A stretch of 64,000 nt of DNA from Oribacterium asaccharolyticum ACB7 (GCF_000238075.1 NZ_JH414504.1:111927-175926); one strand, 5' to 3'. Shown: positions 9,100-18,102, counted from the stretch's first letter. Numbers and translations: made by a program. The notes: generated by a model not told the origin, from the sequence alone.

Positions 9100-10107
9100 A
9101 TGGCATTAATTATTCCTGAGCATTATGATCCTCGTCTCTCTGTGAGAGAGACGCAGGAAGCAATAAAGTATATTCGTGATACTTTCCAAAAGGAATTCGG
9201 GAAAGAGATGAATCTGTCTCGTATTTCCGCACCCTTATTTGTGGAAAAGAGTTCCGGTTTAAATGACAACTTAAACGGAGTGGAAAGACCGGTGTCGTTT
9301 GACGTACCTTGGAATCCGGAAGAGACGATAGAGGTCGTTCATTCTTTGGCAAAATGGAAAAGGCTTGCCTTAAAGCGCTATCATTTCGAAGTGGGAGAAG
9401 GGCTCTACACCAATATGAATGCTATTCGTAGAGATGAGGACTTGGATAATCTTCACAGCGTTTATGTGGATCAGTGGGATTGGGAAAGAGTAATCTCCAA
9501 AGAAGAGAGAAATGAAGAAATGCTGCGGGAAACGGTTCGCAATATTTTCCGGATTATAAAGCATATGGAGCATGAAGTCTGGTATAAATATCCGCAGGCG
9601 GTAAAAAAACTGCCGGAAGATATCTATTTTATAGACTCTGAAGAACTTTTACAGAAATATCCGACTTTGAGTGCAAAGGAAAGAGAGAATGCCATCACAA
9701 AAGAGCATGGCTGTGTCTTTATTCAGAAAATCGGAGATAAGTTAAGTAACGGAGAGCCGCATGACGGAAGAGCACCGGACTATGATGACTGGAACTTAAA
9801 CGGAGATATTCTATTCTGGTTTGAGCCGCTAAATTGTGCTTTGGAGATTTCTTCCATGGGAATTCGTGTGGATGAAGAGTCTCTACGGAGACAGCTTGCA
9901 CTCTCCCACAAAGAGGAAAGGGCGGCGCTTCCCTATCACAGGATGCTTTTAGAAGGAAAACTTCCCCTTACTATTGGAGGAGGTATCGGGCAGAGCAGAC
10001 TTTGTATGTTACTTCTCGAACGTGCACATATCGGAGAGGTGCAAGCTTCTATTTGGCCGGAAGAGATGCGGGAAGAGTGCGAAAGGCACAATATGATTCT
10101 GTTGTAA
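9100..10107 (+). CDS. asnA: Aspartate-ammonia ligase (asparagine synthetase A)
   Basis: Converts aspartate, ammonia and ATP to asparagine. The 335-residue length is typical. The sequence follows the AsnA family: [18 protein letters not shown] at the N-terminus, [18 protein letters not shown], the DQWDWE active-site block, and a C-terminal [12 protein letters not shown] motif of the class II aminoacyl-tRNA synthetase fold. The ATG at 9100 is chosen because GGAGGAGAAGG precedes it. An extension to 9013 would run through the leader hairpin and lacks a ribosome site. The gene stands alone, and a repeat element begins at its stop codon. Confidence 0.96.
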   Translation: MALIIPEHYDPRLSVRETQEAIKYIRDTFQKEFGKEMNLSRISAPLFVEKSSGLNDNLNGVERPVSFDVPWNPEETIEVVHSLAKWKRLALKRYHFEVGEGLYTNMNAIRRDEDLDNLHSVYVDQWDWERVISKEERNEEMLRETVRNIFRIIKHMEHEVWYKYPQAVKKLPEDIYFIDSEELLQKYPTLSAKERENAITKEHGCVFIQKIGDKLSNGEPHDGRAPDYDDWNLNGDILFWFEPLNCALEISSMGIRVDEESLRRQLALSHKEERAALPYHRMLLEGKLPLTIGGGIGQSRLCMLLLERAHIGEVQASIWPEEMREECERHNMILL

Positions 10108-10190
10108 AAAAGAGATATCGCAGGCTTTACGCACGATACTCGTTATGCACAAGATGTCTCAGGCTACGCCTGCGCCACTTGTTAAGAATT
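10105..10190 (+). repeat. Dispersed intergenic repeat, copy B
   Basis: It starts at the asnA stop codon and shares the layout of copy A: GAGATATC...GGCTTTACG...GATACTCGTTATG, then ...GTCTCAGGCTACGCC and CGCCACTTGTTAAGAAT. The inner half contains a second small hairpin (AGGC TACGCCT). Confidence 0.75.
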
Positions 10191-10234
10191 ACAGCCTGTT
10201 CTGTCTCGTTTAGACACGAGACAGAACAGGCTGT
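10191..10234. terminator. Bidirectional terminator between asnA and rnhA
   Basis: A perfect 19-bp inverted repeat (10191-10209 with 10216-10234) with a 6-base loop, between two convergent genes. It has no long T run, but the stem is very strong. Confidence 0.7.
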
Positions 10235-10246
10235 GTGCTGTCATAA

Positions 10247-10969
10247 TCAATTTTTGATGCCTACCGCTTCTTTTGCCAGGCCATCGGCCATTTCATTAAA
10301 ATATATTCCGCTATGGGCAGGAACCTTAAAAAATTCCAGCCTTATTTTTTTTTCTGCAGTTTTCATATAGTCACGATACTCTCTTGTTTTTTCTTTATTG
10401 CATTTCCATTCTTCTTTTGCCCAAGCGGAAATCCCTCGGTAGTCATGAAAAATGGTCAGGGAGGAAAGTCCCTTTTCCAAAGTGAGTTCCACAGCGCGCA
10501 TTGCTCCGAGGATTTCTCCGGAAACGTTGCGCATTTCCAGAAAGGCGTCATCACTTCCGCTTCCCCTATGTTTAGAAAGAATACCGTTTTTTTCTATCAA
10601 AACTACACCATAGCCATAAACTCCGGGTTCTTTTTGGAAGCTCCCGTCTACAAAGGCCAGTGCATCCGTATTGAATTTCCGGAGTAAACATTCCGCCTGT
10701 TCTTCCTCCGGAACTTGCTTCTCTCCCGAAAGGATGGAAAGAAGCTCTGCATTTTTATCCGAGCAGGAGGAGGTTTTAGAAATTGAAAAAGACACGGAAG
10801 GAGAAAGTGGGATTTCGGATCCTCCGCGCAGATATTGTTCCGCCTCTTCCCTTGTTTTCCACTTTTTGTATATTGCACCGGGAAAGCCGTGCACCTGGTT
10901 TTTGCAGTCCTCCCAATTTAGATAGATTCCCGGATTTTTTCCGATTTTAACTGCATAATAAGCTCCCAA
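10247..10969 (-). CDS. rnhA: Ribonuclease H with N-terminal viroplasmin-type domain
   Basis: A 240-residue protein that removes RNA from RNA-DNA hybrids. Residues 1-45 form the small hybrid-binding viroplasmin/RHBD domain (YYAVKIGKNPGIY...VHGFPGAIYKKW). A linker follows. The catalytic RNase H domain starts at ALAFVDGSF with the first catalytic Asp, continues with the Glu in SGEILGAM, and ends with the PAHSGIYFNEMADGLA block supplying the later acidic residues. The start is set at TTG 10969 because AGGAGG lies six bases before it. An upstream in-frame GTG (10984) would put that ribosome site inside the coding region. It is one of the few genes here ending in TGA. Confidence 0.93.
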   Translation of the reverse strand: MGAYYAVKIGKNPGIYLNWEDCKNQVHGFPGAIYKKWKTREEAEQYLRGGSEIPLSPSVSFSISKTSSCSDKNAELLSILSGEKQVPEEEQAECLLRKFNTDALAFVDGSFQKEPGVYGYGVVLIEKNGILSKHRGSGSDDAFLEMRNVSGEILGAMRAVELTLEKGLSSLTIFHDYRGISAWAKEEWKCNKEKTREYRDYMKTAEKKIRLEFFKVPAHSGIYFNEMADGLAKEAVGIKN

Positions 10970-11103
10970 AAAATACCTCCTCACTGGACATGCTGAAATC
11001 CTTTAGCCTTGCAAGCTACCGCTTTGTAGCTTCGGTTGTGGAAGATGTCATACTGCATTATACTATAAGCTGTTATAAAAGGGAAAAAGAGCGGAGGCCT
11101 GAG

Positions 11104-11859
11104 ATGAAGAAAAAGATAAAAGCTGTTTTTTTTGATCTGGACGGGACATTGGTGAATACTTTAGCCAGTTTAAAGAAAACGATGGATTTAAGCATGGAAC
11201 ATTTTGCATTAGAAGGGGTGAGCCTTCAGGAGACCCGTTTTTTTGTCGGAACAGGCTATAGAAAATTTGTAGAAAAAGCATTGGCTAAGAATGCCGATAA
11301 AAAATACCGAGAAGCGGAAAAGTGGGAAGAGAAGGACGAAGAGAAGGCCATGGATCTCGATATGGAAGGGGATGAGATTATGGGACTCTACGATGAGGTA
11401 TGTGAATACTATGCCTCCATTTTCCCGGAAAATTCCACCTACCGGGCAGAAGCCTATCCCGGAGTGAAAGAATGCATAGCGGCTTTAAAAGAGAAGGGGA
11501 TTCAGATTGCCTGTATTACCAATAAATCCAAGGAAGTGGCGGAGCAGGTACTTTCCGCCGTCTTCCCGAAAAATTTCTTTTCTCTCATCATAGGGGATGA
11601 CGGAAAAATGCCTTTAAAACCGGATAAAGCTCCACTCCTGAAAGCTTGTGAGGAACTTGGAATCACGAAGGATGAAGCAGTCATGGTGGGAGATACAAAA
11701 ACGGACCTCGATGCGGCAAAGAATGCGGAAATGAGCAGAATCGGTTGTCTCTACGGTTTCCGTGACAAGAAAGAATTAGTAGAACACGGAGCGGAGTATT
11801 TGGTAGAGGATGGTTTTGCCTTGCTTCGTGTATTGGAGGAGGAATTTGAACCGGGATAA
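11104..11859 (+). CDS. HAD-family phosphatase, phosphoglycolate-phosphatase-like
   Basis: A 251-residue haloacid-dehalogenase hydrolase with all four motifs: FFDLDGTLVNT near the N-terminus (nucleophile Asp), CITNKS (motif II), the Lys of LKPDKAP (motif III) and MVGDTKTDLDAAKNA (motif IV). The cap region carries an acidic insertion around EKWEEKDEEKAMDLDMEGDE, which is longer than in typical Gph proteins. Gph-like enzymes remove phosphate from 2-phosphoglycolate, but substrate assignment within HAD is weak. ATG 11104 follows GGAGGCCTGAG. An upstream extension to 10990 lacks a ribosome site and overlaps the divergent rnhA promoter region. Confidence 0.85.
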   Translation: MKKKIKAVFFDLDGTLVNTLASLKKTMDLSMEHFALEGVSLQETRFFVGTGYRKFVEKALAKNADKKYREAEKWEEKDEEKAMDLDMEGDEIMGLYDEVCEYYASIFPENSTYRAEAYPGVKECIAALKEKGIQIACITNKSKEVAEQVLSAVFPKNFFSLIIGDDGKMPLKPDKAPLLKACEELGITKDEAVMVGDTKTDLDAAKNAEMSRIGCLYGFRDKKELVEHGAEYLVEDGFALLRVLEEEFEPG

Positions 11860-11925
11860 GTCTCGGGAAAATTGTGAAAGAAAAATGAAGTTTAGGACAT
11901 GGGGTTAGCGATTGCTTACTTATCG

Positions 11926-11934
11926 TGCTATAAT
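11926..11934 (+). promoter_or_regulatory. Extended -10 promoter upstream of the COG0523 GTPase pair
   Basis: TGCTATAAT (extended -10 form) lies 56 bases before the first GTPase start. The -35 region is weak (TTAGCG or similar). No clear Zur-type palindrome was seen. Confidence 0.5.
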
Positions 11935-11989
11935 ACCGAAAGTTTGCTTTATGCAATGTTGTTTTTTGGGTGATGGAAAAGGAGGAGTT

Positions 11990-13228
11990 ATGACACAGAT
12001 AGATATTATTTCCGGCTTTTTGGGAGCAGGAAAAACTACATTTATACAGAAGCTTTTACAGGAATCCTTAAAGGGAGAGAATGTTGTTCTGATTGAAAAT
12101 GAATTCGGAGAGATCGGAATTGACAGCGGCTTTTTAAAGAATTCCGGAATTGAAATACGGGAGATGAATCAAGGATGCATCTGTTGCTCTTTAGTGGGAG
12201 ATTTTGAGACTTCCTTAAAGGAGGTAATTGAGACCTATAAGCCGGACAGAATCCTTATTGAGCCGTCCGGAGTGGGGAAGCTCTCCGATATTCTTTCTGC
12301 AGTAAAGACCGTATCGGCAAATCTTCCCGTGCACTTGGATGGGGCGGTAACCGTTGTGGATTCTACCAAGGCAAAACTCTATAACAAGAACTTTGGAGAG
12401 TTCTTTGATGATCAGATTCGCTATGCAACCAGCATTGTTTTGTCCAGAACGGATATTGCGACGGAGGAAAAAGTGGAAGAAGCTATTCGGATTGTTCGCG
12501 CTTTGAATCCGAAGGCCAATCTGATTACTACCGCCATTAAAGAGCTTTCCGGCGAGAAACTCCTCGAAATCATTGGGCAGGAAGAAAACTTGGAAGAAGC
12601 TCTTCTTCAGGAAGTGAAGGAAAAAGCACATCATCATGAGCATCATCACCATCACCATGATGGCGATTGCGGTTGCCACCACGAACATGAGGAACATGAG
12701 CATCATCACGAGCACCACTTTGGAAATGAAGAGGAACATTGCTGCTGTTGTGGCGGAGCTTATGATGACGAGGATGAGGAAGAGTCCTTAGAACATGAGC
12801 ATCATGACGAGCACTGCGCTTGCAGTCACGATCATGAGCATGAGCATCATGACGATCATTGTTCTTGCAGCCATGACCATCATGACCATCATGACCATGA
12901 ACATCATCATCATCACGGAGAGCATTGTTCTTGCGGGCATGACCATGATGCCGATGAAATCTTTGACAGCATCGGGGTAGAAGTATTTAAGAAAGTTTCT
13001 CGTGCAAGGCTGGAGGAGATTTTGGAAGAGATGGCGGAAGGTTCATCTTACGGCGGCATTGTTCGTGCAAAAGGGATGTTGCAGCTGGAAGACGGGAAGT
13101 GGGTGAACTTCGATATGGTACCGGAACAGGTCGAAATTCGTGACGGAGAGCCGGAGAATATCGGAAAGTTTGTAGTTATCGGAACGGAGCTGGAAAAGGA
13201 AAAGATTAAGGCACTGTTTACAGCATAA
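11990..13228 (+). CDS. COG0523 (CobW/ZNG) GTPase with large His/Cys-rich insertion
   Basis: A 412-residue G3E-family metal-chaperone GTPase. The Walker A loop GFLGAGKTT is at residues 9-17, the metal-relay motif CICC at 63-66, and the guanine-specificity region follows SRTDI. The CobW C-terminal domain ends the protein. Between the two domains, about residues 213-320 are mostly His, Asp, Glu and Cys, including CHHEH, EHCCCCGG, and repeated HDHEHEHHDD(H/E)C(S/A)C units. Such His loops are known to bind zinc or nickel in this family; the alternating Cys pairs are unusual. ATG 11990 follows GGAGGAG. The next gene, 10 bases downstream, is a second GTPase of the same family. It probably delivers or buffers zinc in the cytosol. 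Confidence 0.9.
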   Translation: MTQIDIISGFLGAGKTTFIQKLLQESLKGENVVLIENEFGEIGIDSGFLKNSGIEIREMNQGCICCSLVGDFETSLKEVIETYKPDRILIEPSGVGKLSDILSAVKTVSANLPVHLDGAVTVVDSTKAKLYNKNFGEFFDDQIRYATSIVLSRTDIATEEKVEEAIRIVRALNPKANLITTAIKELSGEKLLEIIGQEENLEEALLQEVKEKAHHHEHHHHHHDGDCGCHHEHEEHEHHHEHHFGNEEEHCCCCGGAYDDEDEEESLEHEHHDEHCACSHDHEHEHHDDHCSCSHDHHDHHDHEHHHHHGEHCSCGHDHDADEIFDSIGVEVFKKVSRARLEEILEEMAEGSSYGGIVRAKGMLQLEDGKWVNFDMVPEQVEIRDGEPENIGKFVVIGTELEKEKIKALFTA

Positions 13229-13238
13229 AAGGAGTAAT

Positions 13239-14267
13239 ATGGGGGAAAATTATCAAGGAGACGGAATTCCGGTATTTTTGATTAACGGATTTCTGGAGAG
13301 CGGAAAAACCAGCTTTATTCAATACACTATGAATCAGGAGTATTTTCAAACCAACGGAAATACTTTGCTTCTGATCTGTGAAGAGGGGGAAAAGGAATAT
13401 GACCCGATAGAACTTGCAAAACTCCACACCACTCCAATCTATATGAAGGATATCACGGACTTTCAAGAGGAGAAGCTGAGAAAGCTTACGGATACCTATA
13501 AGCCTGAGCGAATCCTGATTGAGTGGAACGGGATGTGGAATCAAGATGACCTGTATGGCGGACCGATGAGCGAGGCAGTGCTTTCGGAACAGCAAAACAG
13601 AGAGCCGAAATATACCGTCTCGATGCCTAAGGAATGGTTTCTTTATCAGGTGATTACCATTGTGGACGGCAGTACTTTAAAAATGTACCTTTCCAACATG
13701 CGCTCTTTCCTGGGGCAGATGCTTCGCAATGCAGAACTTTGCATTGTGAATCGTTGTGATAATTTATCGAATGAGGAAATGATCGACTATAGAAGAAAAC
13801 TTCGAGCCATGGGACAGAATGCCATGATTATGTTGGAGGATAAAAATGGTGAAATTCCGCAGTCCGCTCTGCCGGAAGAGCTGCCCTACGATCTGAATCA
13901 GGAAAAGATAGCGATTGCGGACACCGATTACGGAACCTGGTTTTTGGATTGTATGGACAATCCGGAACGTTATCTCGGAAAAGAGCTTTCCTTTACCGCT
14001 ATGGTTTTAAAGCGGAAAAATATGCCTGAGGATGAGTTTATACCGGGAAGAATGGCCATGACCTGCTGTGCACAGGATATGAGTTTTCTGGGCTTCATTT
14101 GTAAGGGAAATAAGGATATGCTTTCCGCCTTTTCTACAAGAGATTGGGTGAAAGTGACGGTGAAGGTCGCTTTGGAAGAAAGGGAAGAATACCATGGTGT
14201 CGGACCTGTATTGAAACTGGTGGATATCGTTCGAACAGGGGAGATTTCGGAACCGGTAAATTTCTAG
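13239..14267 (+). CDS. COG0523-like GTPase fused to a DUF1980/YcgQ-like C-terminal module
   Basis: A 342-residue protein in two parts. Residues 10-220 resemble a CobW/G3E GTPase with Walker A NGFLESGKTS (16-25), but the CxCC metal relay of its neighbour is missing (the region reads LLICEEGEKEYD). From about residue 245 the sequence changes to GKELSFTAMVLKRKNMPEDE, then RMAMTCCAQDMSFLGFIC (Cys 276-277) and WVKVTVKV. This resembles the C-terminal domain of the TIGR03943/DUF1980 family, which is usually encoded beside a permease. The fusion is inferred by eye. The gene follows the His-rich GTPase by 10 bases, so the two are co-expressed and may act together in metal handling. Confidence 0.75.
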   Translation: MGENYQGDGIPVFLINGFLESGKTSFIQYTMNQEYFQTNGNTLLLICEEGEKEYDPIELAKLHTTPIYMKDITDFQEEKLRKLTDTYKPERILIEWNGMWNQDDLYGGPMSEAVLSEQQNREPKYTVSMPKEWFLYQVITIVDGSTLKMYLSNMRSFLGQMLRNAELCIVNRCDNLSNEEMIDYRRKLRAMGQNAMIMLEDKNGEIPQSALPEELPYDLNQEKIAIADTDYGTWFLDCMDNPERYLGKELSFTAMVLKRKNMPEDEFIPGRMAMTCCAQDMSFLGFICKGNKDMLSAFSTRDWVKVTVKVALEEREEYHGVGPVLKLVDIVRTGEISEPVNF

Positions 14268-14347
14268 AAACAGCGAGTAAAGAGGAAATGATTATTTTGT
14301 AATTCTTCCGAATTCCCAAGTAATTTTAAGAATAAGTAAAGAAACTA

Positions 14348-14376
14348 TTGTTAATTTAAAGTGATTTATGTATAAT
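14348..14376 (+). promoter_or_regulatory. Sigma-A type promoter for the small membrane protein gene
   Basis: TTGTTA (14348-14353), a 17-base spacer and a perfect TATAAT (14371-14376). A dispersed repeat copy lies between it and the start codon, inside the predicted 5' leader. Confidence 0.7.
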
Positions 14377-14423
14377 TCATGGGGGTTTGTTGGAGCATAA
14401 CGGATTGTGCGAGGACAGCTTTC

Positions 14424-14471
14424 ATTCATAACGAGCATCGCTCGCAAAGCGTGTGGCATCTCGTTTAGGAC
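14424..14471 (-). repeat. Dispersed intergenic repeat, inverted copy
   Basis: ATTCATAACGAGCATCGC ... GGCATCTCGTTTAGGAC is the reverse complement of the first half of copy A (3348-3395), with few changes. It sits in the leader of the gene at 14537. Confidence 0.7.
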
Positions 14472-14536
14472 ATTGGATTTATCTTCAGAAGGGAATGGAG
14501 ATATTCCGCTATTTTATCATTTTGGAGGATTGAAAT

Positions 14537-15019
14537 ATGGATAATGCTTTTTCGATGATTTTGGCAGGTGGAGTAATCATTCTTGTACTCGTCTTTGCAA
14601 TCTTGATTGCTTTTTATGTATTGGAGTCTATGGCTTTATATACTATTGCAAAGAATAACGGACAGCAGGATAAGGCGGTTCTTGCTTGGATTCCCTTTAT
14701 CAACCAGGGATTTTACGGATTTTTGGCAGGAGATCAGAATATCTTCGGAACGACGGTACAGGGAACCATCTTGGGTATTTTGATGATTGTTTTCCCGATT
14801 CTCACTTCCAGATTAAATGGCTTTTTGTTCTACGTTGTAGCGCTTTGCGGTATTGCGGTAGCTTATTTTACTTTGCTCGGTCTGTATAAGAAATTGAACA
14901 ACTCCGGTGATCCTACAGTTATGGCTGTTGTTTCCGCAATTCTTCCGCCGGTTCGTATTATCTATGTTTTCGTTCATAGAAATGATACTTTAACCGAAGA
15001 GGGAGAAGTAGTAGGCTAA
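14537..15019 (+). CDS. Small integral membrane protein, function unknown
   Basis: A 160-residue protein with about four membrane helices: residues 8-30 (GGVIILVLVFAILIAFYVL), 50-65, 75-100 and 103-118. A further apolar stretch lies around 130-145. The C-terminus is short and charged. The segment LYTIAKNNGQQDKAVLAWIPFIN recalls small Firmicutes membrane proteins annotated only as hypothetical. GGAGGATTGAA precedes ATG 14537, and a good promoter lies at 14348. It is not obviously linked in function to the GTPases upstream or MscS downstream. Confidence 0.75.
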   Translation: MDNAFSMILAGGVIILVLVFAILIAFYVLESMALYTIAKNNGQQDKAVLAWIPFINQGFYGFLAGDQNIFGTTVQGTILGILMIVFPILTSRLNGFLFYVVALCGIAVAYFTLLGLYKKLNNSGDPTVMAVVSAILPPVRIIYVFVHRNDTLTEEGEVVG

Positions 15020-15212
15020 GCTTTTAGAGCTTTTTCTCTAAATCTGTTGCATGTCGCTTTTTAAGAGGGCATGTATTTATTCGAAAATAGTTTTAAAAAA
15101 GACACTGAGGCTGTTTTGTCCTTGAATCCGATGGGAGAGGGCGATAAGATACAAAAAGCCCGGTGTTTTTTTTTATGAAAGTCCGGAAATGCGGACATGA
15201 GCTGGAGGAAGT

Positions 15213-16073
15213 ATGGTTTCGGAAACGGTAAGTCAAATTGAAAATGAACTTCGTGTATGGAGTTTTCAGAATTTCGGGAATGGCATTGCCTTAGGTCTAG
15301 GCCGTTTTATGGGGAAGCTTTTATTCGCGCTCCTGATTTTTATGATTGGAAGATATTGTATCAGAAAAGTCATGAAATTCCTTCCCAAGCTAAGATTTTT
15401 GGAAAGAGTCAATCCAACAATCAGGCCTTTTTTTCTGAAATCGATTCGTTTTATCCTGTACTTTTTCTTGGGCATCAGTTGCATCGGAATCTTGGGTATT
15501 CCAATGGCTTCCGTGATTACTTTACTGGCTTCCGCCGGAGTTGCAGTCGGCTTGGCCATGCAGGGCTCCCTATCCAATCTTGCAGGGGGAATCATGTTAC
15601 TTCTGTTCCGACCTTTTCAGGTAAATGATTATATTAAGAGTGGTACGGATGAAGGGACTGTACAGGAAGTCAGTGTTTTCTACACCATCATTCTTTCACC
15701 GGATAATAAAAAAATATCGATTCCAAACGGAAATTTGATGAACAGCAACATCATTAACTATAGCTCTGAAGCCCAGCGCAGGGTGGATCTTATTTTTTCG
15801 GTGGCAAGAGAAGAGGATGTTGAACGTGTTGAGAAAGTTCTCAAGTCTGCGATTGAAGGCGATGCTCGTATTTTGCATAAACCGGAGCCTTTCTTCGGAA
15901 TTGCCGAGGTGAAGAGTGATTCCTTGAACTTTGCCATTCGTGTATGGGTGGATACCAAGCGATATTGGGATGTCTATAATACTTTGAATAAGCGGGTAAT
16001 GATTGCCTTTTATCGGGAAAATATTGCTATGCCGAACACAAAGCTGAAAACAGTTTCCCCTGAAACGGAATAA
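15213..16073 (+). CDS. MscS-family mechanosensitive channel
   Basis: A 286-residue small-conductance mechanosensitive channel. Three N-terminal membrane helices lead into the pore helix, seen as SAGVAVGLAMQGSLSNLAGGIMLLLFRPF with the glycine/alanine pattern of MscS TM3. The beta domain follows (VNDYIKSGTDEGTVQEVSVFYTII, SIPNGNLMNSNIINYS), then the alpha/beta domain. It opens under membrane tension to release solutes during hypo-osmotic shock. ATG 15213 has TGGAGGAAGT upstream. The length matches E. coli MscS. Confidence 0.95.
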   Translation: MVSETVSQIENELRVWSFQNFGNGIALGLGRFMGKLLFALLIFMIGRYCIRKVMKFLPKLRFLERVNPTIRPFFLKSIRFILYFFLGISCIGILGIPMASVITLLASAGVAVGLAMQGSLSNLAGGIMLLLFRPFQVNDYIKSGTDEGTVQEVSVFYTIILSPDNKKISIPNGNLMNSNIINYSSEAQRRVDLIFSVAREEDVERVEKVLKSAIEGDARILHKPEPFFGIAEVKSDSLNFAIRVWVDTKRYWDVYNTLNKRVMIAFYRENIAMPNTKLKTVSPETE

Positions 16074-16158
16074 AATGTTTTCCCTTCTCTCTTTCTCTGT
16101 TATACTGTCCTTTATACAGAGAATCCGAGAGGGTTTTCTTATGAATTAGGAGGTAGAG

Positions 16159-18102
16159 ATGGACGAAAAGGAAATTAAGGCCCGTTTGAAAATGGCTGAG
16201 GGGCTTCGAAATAGTATCCTGGCATTTTCCGATCACAGAGATCAGGAACATTTGAATCTGGTGTTTCAAGCGATGGAGGAGCTGGTTTTAAAAGCAGGCG
16301 GTTTACTCCTTGCAGCGGATCCTGCCGGAGAGAAAGAGGGACAGCAGCAGATTACGCTTAAGTTTCTGAAATCGGAAGATGGGAAGAGTTTTGCTGCGGT
16401 ATTTACGGATGAGGAGGAGAAGAGAGGGGATGATGCGGAGAATGCCAATGCGCTACTTCTCCCTGCAGGAGAACTCTTAAATATTGTAGCAAATCATCCT
16501 ACAGCGGATGGTCTGGTTATCAACCCGTTCAGCAACAGTTTTATTATGCAGAAGGAAGCGATTCAAGCTTTATACAACAAGATTCGTACCGACAGTGTTG
16601 AGGAAAAATTGAAAGACAGCGTTGGAATCAGTCAGGCGATTTCCCAATATTACGAAGAACAACAGAAATATACGGAATCGGAAATGCCGGAGGAGATGAG
16701 AAGAGCCGGGATTGAAAAGGTTCTTCAAGCGTTCTTACAGGGAATGGAGAAAAATGCACAGCTCTTGGTTGCCATTGTTCCACCGGAGAAAAAAGAAGGG
16801 GAAGTTATGGATGGGCAGGTGCTTTTTAATCACCTGAGTACAAGCGATGGAAGAGACGCTATTGCAGTCTTTACCTCTGGGGAAGAGGTACGAAAAAATA
16901 AGGAAGCAACAGCGGCTATTGCAATGCCCGTTATAGAAGTCTTGAAAGCGGCTGTCCATATTTCCGAACTGGGAAAGATGGACGGCATGATTATTAATCC
17001 CTGGTCTCAATCCTTCTTTTTGAGTCTGAATCTCATTAAGTGGCTTGTGGATGCAAGGGAAAGAAGAGACAAGCTGAGTAAGGAAAATGAAGAAAAGAAG
17101 AGCTTGACCAAAGATCTTTCTCAAAATATGATTTTCTCTTCTTTAATCGGAGGAAGTCTCGGACTGGCAAAAGAAAGAGCATTGATAGAGAAACCGCCTT
17201 TTGGAAAAGAAGCTTTTTCTTTCAGACCGACCATAAACAGTATTGTTCTTTCGGAATTCCACAGTTTGAATACGGAGAAGCGTCTTTCTCTGCAGGATAT
17301 CATGGAAAAGATGTATGATTGGAAGTCCAAAGGAAGCTATCTTTTGGACGGACGGGTAGAAGACAGTGTAGAGGCGATTGAAGCGGCTATCATGCACTAT
17401 GCAACCGGAAAGAAACCGGGAGAACTGGGATCGGATCTTGCCGATGATTCCGTGCTTTGCCGAATCTTACCGTTTTCTCTCCTCCTTTGCAGGAGACTTC
17501 ACCAGTTTAGCGATTTAGACAGGGCTATGCTGCATGATAATGCAAAACTGACTCATAATAACCCGGTAGCACTTCTCATGGCAGAGCTTTACTCCTACAT
17601 TTTACGGAATCTGGTGCTTCATATCGGCGGTGAAAGTTTGGAAGAAGAGCTTTCTGCAGCGGCGTCTTATGTGGGACTTTTCTATGAAGAGGCGGAAGCG
17701 GAAGACGAAGAAGAAGCAAGAATGAATGAAGAGGCAAAAGAACAGCATAGAGAGGATGTCAAGGACTACGATTTGCTTGTTGCTGAATATGATCGTCTTC
17801 TTCCTTTTATGAATGTAGAAGAAATAAAAGCCAAGAAGGAAGAGGAATTGGTTTTAGACGGCAGTGCGGAGCATAGTTTATATGCGGCACTTTGGGTGTT
17901 GCTACATACGGCATCTTATCAGGAGGCTGTAGAGAAGGCTGTGGAGCTTTCCGGCGGGAAGAATTTGCCGATTCTGGTGTCCACCCTGGCTGCAGCGCAT
18001 TACGGTTTTACGGCCATTCCGAAGGACTGGCTAGAGAACTTGTCCGGAAGAGAAGAGGCTTATGAACTTGCCATGGAATGGCAACAAAGATGGCTGAATT
18101 AG
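16159..18102 (+). CDS. Two SseB-type domains fused to a degenerate ADP-ribosylglycohydrolase domain
   Basis: A 647-residue cytosolic protein. Residues about 35-135 and 195-300 are two related SseB N-terminal-type domains; each ends with a matching strand (DGLVINPFSNSFIM and DGMIINPWSQSFFL). From about 330 the sequence follows the all-helical ADP-ribosylglycohydrolase (DraG/ARH) fold: SSLIGGSLGLA, DDSVLCRILPFSL, LTHNNPVALLMAELYSYIL, and a C-terminal GFTAIPKDWLENL. The metal-binding GGDTDT block expected near the end reads SGGKNLPILVSTLAA, so the two key Asp residues are absent. It is probably a non-catalytic ADP-ribose or protein-binding module. ATG 16159 follows TAGGAGGTAGAG. It lies 85 bases after the MscS gene. 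Confidence 0.75.
   Translation: MDEKEIKARLKMAEGLRNSILAFSDHRDQEHLNLVFQAMEELVLKAGGLLLAADPAGEKEGQQQITLKFLKSEDGKSFAAVFTDEEEKRGDDAENANALLLPAGELLNIVANHPTADGLVINPFSNSFIMQKEAIQALYNKIRTDSVEEKLKDSVGISQAISQYYEEQQKYTESEMPEEMRRAGIEKVLQAFLQGMEKNAQLLVAIVPPEKKEGEVMDGQVLFNHLSTSDGRDAIAVFTSGEEVRKNKEATAAIAMPVIEVLKAAVHISELGKMDGMIINPWSQSFFLSLNLIKWLVDARERRDKLSKENEEKKSLTKDLSQNMIFSSLIGGSLGLAKERALIEKPPFGKEAFSFRPTINSIVLSEFHSLNTEKRLSLQDIMEKMYDWKSKGSYLLDGRVEDSVEAIEAAIMHYATGKKPGELGSDLADDSVLCRILPFSLLLCRRLHQFSDLDRAMLHDNAKLTHNNPVALLMAELYSYILRNLVLHIGGESLEEELSAAASYVGLFYEEAEAEDEEEARMNEEAKEQHREDVKDYDLLVAEYDRLLPFMNVEEIKAKKEEELVLDGSAEHSLYAALWVLLHTASYQEAVEKAVELSGGKNLPILVSTLAAAHYGFTAIPKDWLENLSGREEAYELAMEWQQRWLN

Noticed and set aside
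12215..12739. Long minus-strand reading frame with many Met, Val and Leu opposite the His-rich GTPase region
   Set aside because: It is the complement of the repetitive CAT/GAC coding sequence, lacks a ribosome site and reads as low-complexity Met-rich sequence. The plus strand has clear domains.
14424..14471. Terminator reading of the repeat before the small membrane protein gene
   Set aside because: There is no T run, and a good promoter lies upstream of it. It fits the dispersed repeat family better.
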